Assembly (NCBI RefSeq): GCF_022271435.1
Contig: NZ_JAFIQY010000002.1
Span: forward strand, 124,001 to 188,000
Reading direction: 5' to 3'
DNA from: Streptomyces monomycini
GTDB lineage: Bacteria; Actinomycetota; Actinomycetes; Streptomycetales; Streptomycetaceae
DNA: 64,000 nucleotides
How positions within the stretch are numbered: position 1 is the stretch's first letter; the number at the start of each line of letters is the position of its first letter. Both the position numbers and the translations under genes were made by a program. The notes under the pieces are model-generated. The model had not been told where the DNA came from and made no database searches. It was given only the letters and a program-made list of their open reading frames with translations. Of this stretch, positions 52,845 through 62,633 are shown piece after piece.

Positions 52845-54158
52845 ATGCGGGGCGATTACCAGCAGCTCGTGGACGAGATCTCGGCCGCCCTCGGCGCCCC
52901 GGCGACCCTGGAGGACCGCGACTTCGGCCTGATCGCCTTCGGCGCGCACGAGGGCGACGACGACCTGGTCATGGACCCCGTACGGACCCGTTCGATCCTC
53001 CAGCGCCGCTCGACGGCGGCGGTGCGGGCCTGGTTCGAGGCGTTCGGCATCGCCCGCGCGAAGACGGCGCTGCGCATCCCGCCCGATCCGGCGGCCGGGG
53101 TCTTCAAGGGCCGGATCTGCCTGCCCGTACGCCACCGCGGCATCGTCCAGGGGTACGTCTGGCTGCTGGACGACGGCCACTTGACCGATCTGGAGCTGGG
53201 CGGGGGCGGCGCGCCGCCGGACCCCCGTATCGAACAGGCGATGGAGTCGGCCTCCGGCATCGGCGCCCTGCTGGCGGCGGAGGCCCGCGCGGGCGCCGAA
53301 CTGGGCGACCTGCTGCGCACGCTGCTGGTCTCGCGTCCCACGGAGCGCACCGCCGCGGCAGCCGCGCTGCGCGACGGGCTGCGGTCAGCGGCGGACGCAC
53401 CCCTGCTGGTGGTCGCGGTGACGCCGTGGGACGTGCCGGAGACCGACCACGCACCGCTGCCGAACCTGCCGGGGCTGCTGGCCGCCTGCGCGCTGCCCGC
53501 TGCGAACGGGGCGGCCGAGGAGCCGCCGGGCCCGGCGGCCCCGAGTGGCACGCCGGCCGCTTCCGGAGGGCGGCGCTCCGCCCCCGTTCCGCCGATGCGG
53601 GCGACCGCCGACGCTCCGTCGCTGGCGGCTCTCGTACGGCTGCGTTCACCGGCGGCCCTCGCCGCGGCCCATACGGTGGCCGAGCACCTGCTGCGCTCAC
53701 CACGCGCGGGCGGCGGGCCGGCGCCGGGCGGGACGGATGCCCGTACGCTGCCCGGCGCCGCCGGACTCGGCACGCCCGTACGGGACTTGGCCGGTCTGCC
53801 CACCGCCTGGCACGAGGCACTGGCCGCGGCGCGGGCCGCGCGCGCCGAACCCCGGCTGGGGCCGGTGGCCGAGTGGGACACCATCGGCGCGTACCGCCTG
53901 CTGACGGGCCTGCCGTCGGTCGAACCGGACCCGCCGGTACGGCCGCTGCTGACCCCCGCGCACAGTGAACTCGCCCGTACCGCCGAGGTGTTCCTCGACT
54001 GCGCGGGGCAGGCGGGCCGCGCGGCCCAGGCGCTCGGCATCCACCGGCAGACGCTGTACTACCGGCTCGGCCGCGTCGAGAAGCTGACCGGCCTCGACCT
54101 GGACGAGGGCGGCGACCGCCTGCTGCTCCACATGGCGCTGAAGACGGCACGGCTGTGA
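52845..54158 (+). CDS. PucR/CdaR-family transcriptional activator
   Basis: A 437-residue regulator. The N-terminal ligand-binding part has [20 protein letters not shown] and [20 protein letters not shown]; a long Pro/Ala-rich linker follows. The C-terminal PucR-type HTH is [40 protein letters not shown]. Such regulators next to proline dehydrogenase activate proline catabolism in related bacteria. Start at 52845 is uncertain because the frame is open upstream; GGAG lies about 13 bases before it. Confidence 0.87.
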   Translation: MRGDYQQLVDEISAALGAPATLEDRDFGLIAFGAHEGDDDLVMDPVRTRSILQRRSTAAVRAWFEAFGIARAKTALRIPPDPAAGVFKGRICLPVRHRGIVQGYVWLLDDGHLTDLELGGGGAPPDPRIEQAMESASGIGALLAAEARAGAELGDLLRTLLVSRPTERTAAAAALRDGLRSAADAPLLVVAVTPWDVPETDHAPLPNLPGLLAACALPAANGAAEEPPGPAAPSGTPAASGGRRSAPVPPMRATADAPSLAALVRLRSPAALAAAHTVAEHLLRSPRAGGGPAPGGTDARTLPGAAGLGTPVRDLAGLPTAWHEALAAARAARAEPRLGPVAEWDTIGAYRLLTGLPSVEPDPPVRPLLTPAHSELARTAEVFLDCAGQAGRAAQALGIHRQTLYYRLGRVEKLTGLDLDEGGDRLLLHMALKTARL

Positions 54159-54836
54159 GGCGTCCGCCACCCGCGGATCCGTGGGCGTCGGCGGCACGGC
54201 CGGTGCCCGCGCGGCGGGCGGCCGGCCGGGCACGGGCCGGGTGACGGCCGGCGCTGTGCGCGGGCGTCCGCCAACAGGCTTTTGTTGAGTACTGGACAGA
54301 CGGCGGGTCCGGACGGACGATGAGACTCTGCGGCCGGTACCCGTGGAGCGAAGGTGCGCACCGCGAGCGCGGGGCGTCCGCTGAAGATGCGGCCGCCGCC
54401 GGGAGAAGAACCGGAACCGGCGGCGGCCGACTGCCGGGCGACGGGGCTCCTCTTCCCCCTCGCCTGGCACTGTCCGCCCTTCCTGGTGGGCCGGGGGCGC
54501 GCGGGAGGACCCCTGGCTGAGATGTGCCGGGAAGGGCGGGGCCGGAGGCGCGTGTTCGCTGCGTGGCGCGGATCTCCGGCCGGTCTTGGGTGCGGACTGC
54601 TCGGCGACCTCTGGGTCTGGGAGATCCGGGCCCGGCGGCAGCTGCTGCCTGGTCCGTACGGCGAGCGTAGAGCGCGTCGGCGCGACCGGACAAGTGGCGG
54701 GCGGTCAAATACCGAACGCTCTCGGCCGGTTGGCCAGTACGGGCGGCCGTCGGCCGGGACCGCGGGCGGCCCGGGTACGGTCAGGAGGCGGGCGGTCAGA
54801 GCGCGGCGAGCGGGCCTGCGGGCGGCCTGGGTACGG
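54159..54836. other. Long non-coding region between PucR-type and TetR genes
   Basis: No coding gene is supported in these 678 bases: reading frames on both strands have the composition of random GC-rich DNA. The left part carries a terminator hairpin. The right end carries one of two 33-base direct repeats described separately. Nothing else stands out. Confidence 0.5.
54198..54238 (+). terminator. Hairpin after PucR-type gene
   Basis: A 12-base inverted repeat with one mismatch (GGCCGGTGCCCG against CGGGCACGGGCC) 40 bases after the stop. Confidence 0.5.
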
Positions 54837-54850
54837 TCAGGAGGCGGGCG
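54762..54850. repeat. 33-base direct repeat, one copy covering the TetR gene end
   Basis: Bases 54762-54794 and 54818-54850 are the same 33-base sequence with one difference (C/T), with a 56-base period. The second copy contains the stop codon and last codons of the TetR gene, so the first looks like a duplicated 3' end. Confidence 0.7.
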
Positions 54851-55478
54851 TTCCGCTGCCCGTGTGCTCCTCCTCCGGTCCGTGCCCCGTTGCCGGCAGC
54901 ACCGTGCCGGAGAGCACCCGCCGCATCGCCTCCACGAGGTCGCCTCCCGAGGGCAGGGCCGCCGGGGAGACCAGGGACTGCACCATCAGACCGGTGAGCA
55001 GCGCCTGGTAGAAGGAGCCGACGACGCGCGCCGACTCCGCGTCCACCTCGGTGTCCGGTACGTTCTCGAAGACCGCGACCAGCCCTTCGCCGCCCTCCGG
55101 CAGGACCGTGGCCAGCGCCGCGCGCAGTTCGGGGTCGCGGGGCAGCAGGCCGAGCACCTCGACCTGGGAGGCCACGAAGTCGCGCTGCTCCAGGAAGCTG
55201 CGCAGGATGCGGTCCCACACGGCCGCGAAGCGCTCCACGGGATCACCGGCCGGCTCCCCGCCGCCGGCCTCCTCCGGACCGGCGAGCCCGGCGCCCCACT
55301 CCTCGACGGACTCCACCAGCGCCCGGCGCATCAGGACGTCCTTGGAGCCGTAGTGGTAGCCGATGGACGCCAGGTTGGTGCCGGAGGCGGCCACGATGTC
55401 GCGGGCGGTGGTGCGCGCGTACCCCTTTTCCAGGAGGCAGCGCTTGGCCCCTTCCAGCAGGTCTTCACGGTGTCCCAT
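54837..55478 (-). CDS. TetR-family regulator
   Basis: A 213-residue TetR regulator starting MGHREDLLEGAKRCLLEKGY. The HTH is YARTTARDIVAASGTNLASI, with GYHYGSKDVLMRRALVESVE just after it. The C-terminal ligand domain is of the TetR_C type (ARVVGSFYQALLTGLMVQSL). No target gene is adjacent on either side that would identify its ligand. Confidence 0.88.
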   Translation of the reverse strand: MGHREDLLEGAKRCLLEKGYARTTARDIVAASGTNLASIGYHYGSKDVLMRRALVESVEEWGAGLAGPEEAGGGEPAGDPVERFAAVWDRILRSFLEQRDFVASQVEVLGLLPRDPELRAALATVLPEGGEGLVAVFENVPDTEVDAESARVVGSFYQALLTGLMVQSLVSPAALPSGGDLVEAMRRVLSGTVLPATGHGPEEEHTGSGTPAS

Positions 55479-55569
55479 GCGGTCAGCCTATGCCCGGCGG
55501 GCAGCGGCGCCGGACGGGGTGCACCGGGCAGGCACATGACGTACGGGCGGAGCGTCGCCTGCCTGCGGT

Positions 55570-55680
55570 GGTACGGAGCCCAGTGCGCTCGGCCCCCGGC
55601 CCGCCGAGGGCGGTACGGCACAGCCCAGCGCGCTCGGACCCCGGCCCGCCGAGGGCGGTACGGCACCCGGCCCGCCGCGC
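55570..55680. repeat. Tandem GC-rich repeats downstream of DUF2382 gene
   Basis: Two and a half copies of a 42-45-base unit starting GGTACGG and containing CCCGGCCCGCCGAGGGC (55570-55611, 55612-55656, partial to 55680). Copies differ by a 3-base insertion and substitutions. They are between the TetR and DUF2382 genes and non-coding. Confidence 0.65.
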
Positions 55681-55751
55681 GGTGACTGCGGCGGGCCGGG
55701 CCCGTGGAGCGGCGGACTGCCGCAAGCGGCGGCGCCCAGCGGGCCTGCGGT

Positions 55752-56732
55752 CTACCGGTCCCGCTCGGTGCCCGGACCGCCGCGGCCCCGCTCGGGCCCC
55801 TGGCCACGGCCCCGGCGGTCGCGCCGCCCGGTGCCCTTGCCGTCGTCGAACTCCACCTCTTCCCGGTGGACCTCGGTGTTGACCTCCTGCTGCTCGGTGA
55901 CCCGCTCGGTCTCCAGCCGGATCCGCTCGACGGGCACGTTCTCCTTGCTGACGACGACCTGCTCCGCGTAGAGCGTGACGTCCACCTCGTCCTCGCCCAG
56001 CTTGGGCTGCCGGCCCCGCGCCTTGCGGCGGTCCTCTTCGCTGATCTTCTCGCGCGTGATGCGTGCCTCGTCGTGGGTGACGGGTACGGAGCGGTGCACC
56101 TCGCCGGTCGTCACGTGCTTGCGCAGCCGGGCGTGGCCGCTCTCGCGCGCCTCGGTGCCGATCTCGACGTGCTCTTCGGAGATGAGCATCTCCGGGTTCT
56201 GCTCCTTGGACCGCGCGGCGTCTTCCCGGCCGCGGGACATGGCCATCGCCCCGGCCCCGGCCCCCGCGCCGGCCAGCGGCGCGGTTTCGGTCCGCTCCCG
56301 GCGGCGCTCCTCGGGCGGGCGCATTCCGGCCGCGCCGGCGGCACCGGCGGTGCCCATTCCGGCGCCGGCGGTCGTGGTCCGGCCCGGGACCGTGCCGGTC
56401 GGTGCGGTGCCCGGCCGGGACATCCCGTAGTGCCGGTAGAGCCGTTCCTCCTCGGCCGGTTCCAGGTGCCCGTCCGCGTCGATCCGCGGGGCGTCCTTGA
56501 TCTGCTCCTTGGTGTACGGGACCTGCAGCTCGTCGCCCACCCGCCGGCATCCGGCGAGCGGTACGAAGGTCTCCTTCATGCCGAACAGGCCGGTGCGCAC
56601 AGTGATCCACTCGGGCGCGTCGGTGGCGTCGTCCCGGTAGATCTGCTGGACCGAGCCCACCTTGTTGCCCTCCGGGTCGACCACGTTCTTTCCGGCCATG
56701 TCCTGAAGGTTCTCACCCAGGGGTGCGTTCAT
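55752..56732 (-). CDS. PRC-barrel and DUF2382 domain protein
   Basis: A 326-residue protein. Residues 10-75 are a PRC-barrel (LQDMAGKNVVDPEGNKVGSV, PEWITVRTGLFGMKETFVPL). A low-complexity Gly/Ala linker separates it from a C-terminal DUF2382 part (SEEHVEIGTEARESGHARLR, HVTTGEVHRSVPVTHDEARI, VVVSKENVPVERIRLETERV). Such proteins are stress-associated in actinomycetes; the mechanism is not known. The tail is strongly charged (RRDRRGRGQGPERGRGG). GGAAGGAG precedes the ATG at 56732. Confidence 0.87.
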   Translation of the reverse strand: MNAPLGENLQDMAGKNVVDPEGNKVGSVQQIYRDDATDAPEWITVRTGLFGMKETFVPLAGCRRVGDELQVPYTKEQIKDAPRIDADGHLEPAEEERLYRHYGMSRPGTAPTGTVPGRTTTAGAGMGTAGAAGAAGMRPPEERRRERTETAPLAGAGAGAGAMAMSRGREDAARSKEQNPEMLISEEHVEIGTEARESGHARLRKHVTTGEVHRSVPVTHDEARITREKISEEDRRKARGRQPKLGEDEVDVTLYAEQVVVSKENVPVERIRLETERVTEQQEVNTEVHREEVEFDDGKGTGRRDRRGRGQGPERGRGGPGTERDR

Positions 56733-56923
56733 GGCGTCGCTCTCCTTCCGCACGCGCCGGCAGGGGGCACGTGCAGTTCCCATTGCGCGCCGCGGCGCAG
56801 CGCGCAGCGAGTCGGAAAACCCCCGGAACACCGGCTCGGCGGCGAGTTTGCGGGGCGTCCGGCTTCGGTCCGCACTAGGCCGAACGGGTGATGGGCCGAC
56901 TGCTCCCCCGCCCGCACGGCAGC

Positions 56924-56958
56924 GGGCCCGGGCTCCCGCCGCAGCGGGGCCCGGGCCC
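56924..56958 (-). terminator. Hairpin after serA
   Basis: An imperfect stem of about 13 pairs, GGGCCCGGGCTCCC against GGGGCCCGGGCCC, 26 bases after the serA stop. Confidence 0.5.
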
Positions 56959-56983
56959 GGTGGGGTACGGGTACGGCCGTACC

Positions 56984-58576
56984 TCAGTCCGCGAGGTTGA
57001 CCGCGCGCGCCGAGGTGGCGCCGATCTCGTCGGCGATCTCGGCGAGCACCGGCGCCGGGATCGTGTCGTCGACGGTCAGCGCGACCAGCGCCTCGCCGCC
57101 CGCGTCGGCCCGCGAGACCTGCATGCCCGCGATGTTGATGCCCGCCTCGCCGAGAATGCGGCCCAGCGTGCCGACGACGCCGGGGCGGTCGCCGTAGCGC
57201 AGGAAGGCCATGTGGTCGGCGAGCGCCAGGTCGATGGAGTGCTCACCGACCGCGACGATCTTCTGCTGGTTCTTGTTGCCCGCCAGGGTGCCGGAGATGG
57301 AGATCTCGTCGCCGCCGGACAGGGTGCCGCGCACCGTGACCACGTTGCGGTGCTCGGCCGACTCGCTGCTGGTGGTCAGGCGCACCTCGACACCGCGCTC
57401 CTGCGCGAACAGCGGGGCGTTGACGTACGAGACGGTCTCGGCCACCACGTCCTCGAACACGCCCTTGAGCGCGGACAGTTCCAGCACCTTGACGTCGTGC
57501 TGGGTGATCTCGCCGTACACCTCGACGTCCAGGCGGACCGCCACCTCGCCGGCCAGCGCGGTGAAGATCCGGCCCAGCCGCTCGGCCAGCGGCAGCCCCG
57601 GCTTGACGTCCTCGGCGATCACGCCGCCCTGGACGTTGACCGCGTCCGGCACCAGCTCACCGGCCAGCGCCAGCCGCACCGACTTGGCGACCGCGATGCC
57701 CGCCTTCTCCTGCGCCTCGCCCGTCGAGGCGCCGAGGTGCGGGGTGGCGACGACCTGGTCGAACTCGAACAGCGGGGAGTCGGTGCAGGGCTCGCTGGCG
57801 TAGACGTCCAGGCCCGCGCCGGCCACCCGGCCCTCCTTGAGGGCGCTGGCCAGCGCGGTCTCGTCCACGATGCCGCCGCGCGCGGCGTTGACGACGCGCA
57901 CCGTCGGCTTGACCTTGTGCAGCGCCTCGTCACCGATCAGACCGAGCGTCTCGGGGGTCTTGGGGAGGTGGACGGTGATGAAGTCCGCGACCTCCAGCAG
58001 CTCGTCGAGGGTGACCAGCTTGACGCCCATCTGCGCGGCGCGGGCCGGCTGCACGTACGGGTCGTAGGCGACGATCTTCATGCCGAAGGCCGACATCCGC
58101 TGCGCGACCAGCACGCCGATCCGGCCGAGGCCGACCACGCCGAGGACCTTCTCGGACAGCTCGACGCCGGTGTACTTGCTGCGCTTCCACTCGCCGTTCT
58201 TCAGCGCGGTGTTCGCCTGCGGGATGTTGCGGGCCGTGGCGAGCAGCAGGCCGCAGGCCAGCTCGGCGGCGGTGACGATGTTGGAGGTCGGCGCGTTGAC
58301 GACCATCACGCCGGCCTTGGTGGCGGCGGAGACGTCGACGTTGTCCAGGCCGACACCGGCCCGGGCGACGACCTTGAGCTTGCGGGCGGCGGCGATGGCC
58401 TCGGCGTCGACCTTGGTCGCGCTGCGCACGAGGATCGCGTCGACGTCGGCGATGGCGGGCAGCAGCTCGGCCCGGTCGGCGCCGTTGCAGTGCCGGATCT
58501 CGAAGTCCGGACCGAGGGCGTCGACGGTGGCGGGCGACAGTTCCTCGGCGATCAGTACGACAGGTTTCGAGCTCAC
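56984..58576 (-). CDS. serA: D-3-phosphoglycerate dehydrogenase
   Basis: A 530-residue type-1 SerA that starts serine synthesis from 3-phosphoglycerate. The N-terminal substrate domain has LVRSATKVDAEAI, followed by the NAD domain (VVGLGRIGVLVAQRMSAFGM, VNAARGGIVDETALASALKE, DVYASEPCTDSPLFEFDQVV, ATPHLGASTGEAQEKAG). The C-terminal intervening and ACT domains follow (RPGVVGTLGRILGEAGINIA), where serine binds. The GTG at 58576 is preferred because GAGGAC lies 10 bases upstream and homology starts at SSKPVVLIAEEL. It lies downstream of ilvC on the same strand. Confidence 0.95.
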   Translation of the reverse strand: MSSKPVVLIAEELSPATVDALGPDFEIRHCNGADRAELLPAIADVDAILVRSATKVDAEAIAAARKLKVVARAGVGLDNVDVSAATKAGVMVVNAPTSNIVTAAELACGLLLATARNIPQANTALKNGEWKRSKYTGVELSEKVLGVVGLGRIGVLVAQRMSAFGMKIVAYDPYVQPARAAQMGVKLVTLDELLEVADFITVHLPKTPETLGLIGDEALHKVKPTVRVVNAARGGIVDETALASALKEGRVAGAGLDVYASEPCTDSPLFEFDQVVATPHLGASTGEAQEKAGIAVAKSVRLALAGELVPDAVNVQGGVIAEDVKPGLPLAERLGRIFTALAGEVAVRLDVEVYGEITQHDVKVLELSALKGVFEDVVAETVSYVNAPLFAQERGVEVRLTTSSESAEHRNVVTVRGTLSGGDEISISGTLAGNKNQQKIVAVGEHSIDLALADHMAFLRYGDRPGVVGTLGRILGEAGINIAGMQVSRADAGGEALVALTVDDTIPAPVLAEIADEIGATSARAVNLAD

Positions 58577-58835
58577 GTGGTCTTCAGTCCTCACTAGTCC
58601 TGGGGGCCCCACCCGTGCCCCTGATGGCTACGGGGGAGGACGGCCGTCCCGACGGCCGAAGGCGGTGAAGGGGGCAGCCGCGTGGAAGACGCACGACGCT
58701 GTGAGCCTGACGCGCTTGTGGTGTGCAGTGTAGTGCTGGCCCCCGGCCGTTCATCCGCCGTTTCGGAAGGATCACCCGGTCGTGGTGCGACGCGGTGGAC
58801 AACACCAGGGCGGGGCCGGGCGCCGGACGCGGCGA

Positions 58836-58865
58836 ACGGGGCCGCGGCGGCTGCCACGGCCCCGT
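58836..58865 (-). terminator. Hairpin after ilvC
   Basis: A 9-base perfect inverted repeat (ACGGGGCCG and complement) just after the ilvC stop, between ilvC and serA. Confidence 0.55.
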
Positions 58866-58875
58866 GCCGTACGGC

Positions 58876-59913
<1,038 letters not shown>

Positions 59914-59989
59914 TTACGTCGGGCTCGTGAGGAAAGGTTCGGGGGTCTCGCGATACGGTCCGGGAGGGCCCCGGGAGGGCGCGGACGGC

Positions 59990-60514
59990 TCAGGCGGAGC
60001 GGTCCAGGGCCCGCAGCGAGCGGTCCGTGATGGAGCGGGCGCCGCGCCCTATGGCGATGGTGCCGGACTGCACCAACTCCTTGATGCCGAACGGCTCCAG
60101 CATCTTGAGCATCGCTTCGAGCTTGTCGCTGCTGCCGGTCGCCTCGATGGTCACCGCGTCCGGGGAGACGTCGACGGTCTTGGCGCGGAAGAGCTGGACG
60201 ATCTCCACGATCTGCGAGCGGGTCTCGTTGTCGGCGCGCACCTTGGCCAGCACCAGTTCCCGCTGGACCGCGGCGCCGGGCTCCAGCTCGACGATCTTCA
60301 GCACGTTGACGAGCTTGTTGAGCTGCTTGGTGACCTGCTCCAGCGGGAGCGACTCGACGCTCACCACGATGGTGATGCGGGAGATGTCGGGGTGCTCGGT
60401 GACGCCCACGGCGAGCGAGTCGATGTTGAATCCGCGGCGGGAGAACAGGGCGGCGATCCGGGCCAGGATGCCGGGGGTGTTCTCCACCAGGACGGAGAGC
60501 GTGTGCTTGGACAT
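59990..60514 (-). CDS. ilvN: Acetolactate synthase small (regulatory) subunit
   Basis: A 174-residue regulatory subunit of acetohydroxyacid synthase carrying the valine-binding ACT domain: TLSVLVENTPGILARIAALF, SRRGFNIDSLAVGVTEHPDI. The C-terminal half (KLEAMLKMLEPFGIKELVQS) is the ACT-like activation domain. It is 45 bases after ilvB and is co-transcribed. Confidence 0.95.
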   Translation of the reverse strand: MSKHTLSVLVENTPGILARIAALFSRRGFNIDSLAVGVTEHPDISRITIVVSVESLPLEQVTKQLNKLVNVLKIVELEPGAAVQRELVLAKVRADNETRSQIVEIVQLFRAKTVDVSPDAVTIEATGSSDKLEAMLKMLEPFGIKELVQSGTIAIGRGARSITDRSLRALDRSA

Positions 60515-60559
60515 GGTCGGTCTTCTCTCTTCTATCCGCGTGTCTCGCGTCCCGGCGTC

Positions 60560-62425
60560 TCAGTCGTCTTCGTTGTCGCCGAAGTCGGGGCGGACCCCGC
60601 GGGCCGCCATGACCTCGTCGTTGGAGGTGCCGGCCGCGACCATCGGCCAGACCTGGGCGTCCTCGTGCACGATGAAGTCCACGACCACCGGGCGGTCGTT
60701 GATCGCGTTCGCCTTGGCGATCACCGCGTCCAGCTCGGCCGGGTCCTCGCAGCGCATCGCGACGCAGCCCATCGCCTCGGCCAGCTTCACGAAGTCCGGG
60801 ACGCGGGTGCCGCCGCCGGCCACCTCGGCCGTGGCGAGGCAGTCCTCGGGGCCGCTGTGCAGGACGGTGTTGGAGTAGCGCTGGTTGTAGAACAGGGCCT
60901 GCCACTGGCGGACCATGCCGAGGGCGCCGTTGTTGATGATGGCGACCTTGATCGGGATGTTGTTCAGCGCGCAGGTGACCAGTTCCTGGTTGGTCATCTG
61001 GAAGCAGCCGTCGCCGTCGATCGCCCAGACCGTACGGTCCGGCCGCCCGGCCTTGGCGCCCATGGCGGCCGGGACGGCGTAGCCCATCGTCCCGGCGCCG
61101 CCGGAGTTCAGCCAGGTGGACGGCGTGTCGTAGTCGATGAAGTGGGCGGCCCACATCTGGTGCTGGCCGACGCCCGCCGCGTAGATCGTGCCCTCGGGGG
61201 CCAGCTCGCCCAGGCGCTGGATGACCTGCTGCGGGGCCAGGCTGCCGTTGTCGGGGTGGCCATAGCCCAGCGGGTACGTCTCGCGCCAGCGGTCGAGGTC
61301 CTTCCACCAGGCGGTGCAGTCACCGGTGCGGCCCGCCGCGTGCTCGGCCTGGAGGGCCACGACCAGGTCGGCGATGACCTCGCGGGCGTCGCCGACGATC
61401 GGCACGTCGGCCGCGCGGTTCTTGCCGATCTCGGCCGGGTCGATGTCGGCGTGCACGACCTTGGCGAACGGGGCGAAGGAGTCCAGCTTGCCGGTGACCC
61501 GGTCGTCGAAGCGGGCGCCGAGCGCGACGATCAGGTCGGCCTTCTGCAGGGCGGTGACGGCGGCGACCGTACCGTGCATCCCGGGCATGCCGACGTGCTG
61601 CGGGTGGGTGTCGGGGAAGGAGCCCAGGGCCATCAGGGTGGTGGTGACGGGCGCGCCGGTCAGTTCGGCCAGCACCTTCAGTTCGGCGGTGGCGCCGGAC
61701 TTCATCACGCCGCCGCCGACGTACAGGACCGGGCGGCGGGCCTCGGTGATCAGCCGGGCGGCCTCGCGGATCTGCTTGGCGTGCGGCTTGGTGACCGGGC
61801 GGTAGCCGGGCAGGTCGGTGTGCGGCGGCCAGGTGAAGGTGGTCTGTGCCTGGAGGGCGTCCTTGGCGATGTCCACCAGGACCGGTCCCGGGCGGCCGGT
61901 GGAGGCGATGTGGAACGCCTCGGCGATGGTGCGGGGGATCTCGGCCGCGTCGGTGACCAGGAAGTTGTGCTTGGTGATCGGCATCGTGATGCCGCAGATG
62001 TCCGCCTCCTGGAAGGCGTCGGTGCCGATCGCCTTGGAGGCGACCTGACCGGTGATCGCGACCATCGGGACGGAGTCCATGTGGGCGTCGGCGATCGGGG
62101 TGACGAGGTTGGTGGCACCGGGGCCGGAGGTGGCCATGCAGACGCCGACCTTGCCGGTGGCCTGCGCGTAGCCGGTGGCGGCGTGGCCCGCGCCCTGCTC
62201 GTGGCGGACCAGGACGTGGCGGACCTTCGAGGAGTCCATCATCGGGTCGTACGCGGGGAGGATGGCGCCCCCCGGAATGCCGAACACGGTGTCGGCCCCG
62301 ACCTCTTCGAGCGAACGGATGAGGGACTGCGCGCCCGTGACGTGCTCCACGGCGGTCGCGGGCGCTCCGCCGGAGTTACGGGCCCGCGGCTGCGGATGGT
62401 GGGCCCCGGTGGCCTGCTCGGTCAT
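60560..62425 (-). CDS. ilvB: Acetolactate synthase large (catalytic) subunit
   Basis: A 621-residue thiamin-diphosphate enzyme that makes acetolactate and acetohydroxybutyrate. It has [20 protein letters not shown] with the catalytic Glu region ([20 protein letters not shown]), the FAD-related middle domain, and the ThDP motif [20 protein letters not shown] then [12 protein letters not shown] (GDG to NN). The ATG at 62425 begins the family's variable start ([10 protein letters not shown]); a frame open to 62659 upstream contains the attenuator rather than protein. A leader peptide and terminator precede it, so expression is likely attenuated by branched-chain amino acids. Confidence 0.96.
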   Translation of the reverse strand: MTEQATGAHHPQPRARNSGGAPATAVEHVTGAQSLIRSLEEVGADTVFGIPGGAILPAYDPMMDSSKVRHVLVRHEQGAGHAATGYAQATGKVGVCMATSGPGATNLVTPIADAHMDSVPMVAITGQVASKAIGTDAFQEADICGITMPITKHNFLVTDAAEIPRTIAEAFHIASTGRPGPVLVDIAKDALQAQTTFTWPPHTDLPGYRPVTKPHAKQIREAARLITEARRPVLYVGGGVMKSGATAELKVLAELTGAPVTTTLMALGSFPDTHPQHVGMPGMHGTVAAVTALQKADLIVALGARFDDRVTGKLDSFAPFAKVVHADIDPAEIGKNRAADVPIVGDAREVIADLVVALQAEHAAGRTGDCTAWWKDLDRWRETYPLGYGHPDNGSLAPQQVIQRLGELAPEGTIYAAGVGQHQMWAAHFIDYDTPSTWLNSGGAGTMGYAVPAAMGAKAGRPDRTVWAIDGDGCFQMTNQELVTCALNNIPIKVAIINNGALGMVRQWQALFYNQRYSNTVLHSGPEDCLATAEVAGGGTRVPDFVKLAEAMGCVAMRCEDPAELDAVIAKANAINDRPVVVDFIVHEDAQVWPMVAAGTSNDEVMAARGVRPDFGDNEDD

Positions 62426-62481
62426 CTGCGTCTCTTCTCGAAGCTGAGGGTTTTGGTGGGGTATGGGGGTGGTTATGCAAC

Positions 62482-62515
62482 AAAAAACCCCTCGTGCCGT
62501 GAGGCAAGCGAGGGG
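62482..62515 (-). terminator. ilvB attenuator terminator
   Basis: On the minus strand CCCCTCG...CGAGGGG (with inner TGCC/GGCA pairing) is followed by TTTTTTG, a textbook intrinsic terminator, rare in Streptomyces. It lies between a 13-residue leader peptide and ilvB. A 7-base hairpin (GCTGGGT/ACCCAGC, plus-strand 62534-62557) is the pause structure. Confidence 0.88.
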
Positions 62516-62558
62516 AGCGCGCCGGTGCGGAGCGCTGGGTTTCTTGAGTGACCCAGCT

Positions 62559-62600
62559 TCAGCCGACGCGCTTTCCAAGTACGAGAATTCGGGTGCGCAT
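62559..62600 (-). CDS. ilvB leader peptide [13 protein letters not shown]
   Basis: A 13-codon ORF on the minus strand encodes [13 protein letters not shown], with Ile-Leu-Val-Leu in a row plus a later Val, just before the pause hairpin and the terminator. It is the classical design for attenuation by charged tRNA-Ile, -Leu and -Val. Leaders of this type upstream of ilvB are documented in actinobacteria by comparative analysis; here the ORF and hairpins are read directly. Confidence 0.9.
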   Translation of the reverse strand: MRTRILVLGKRVG

Positions 62601-62633
62601 GGAACTGACCCTCCCCCTGCTGCCAGGGGAGTG

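Noticed and set aside
55570..55680. Tandem repeats as a CRISPR array
   Set aside because: Copies are contiguous without spacers, GC-rich and unequal in length, and no cas genes exist in the window.
54354..55685. A 443-codon plus-strand open frame over the TetR gene and flanks
   Set aside because: It crosses the well-supported TetR gene and the tandem repeats and shows no domain.
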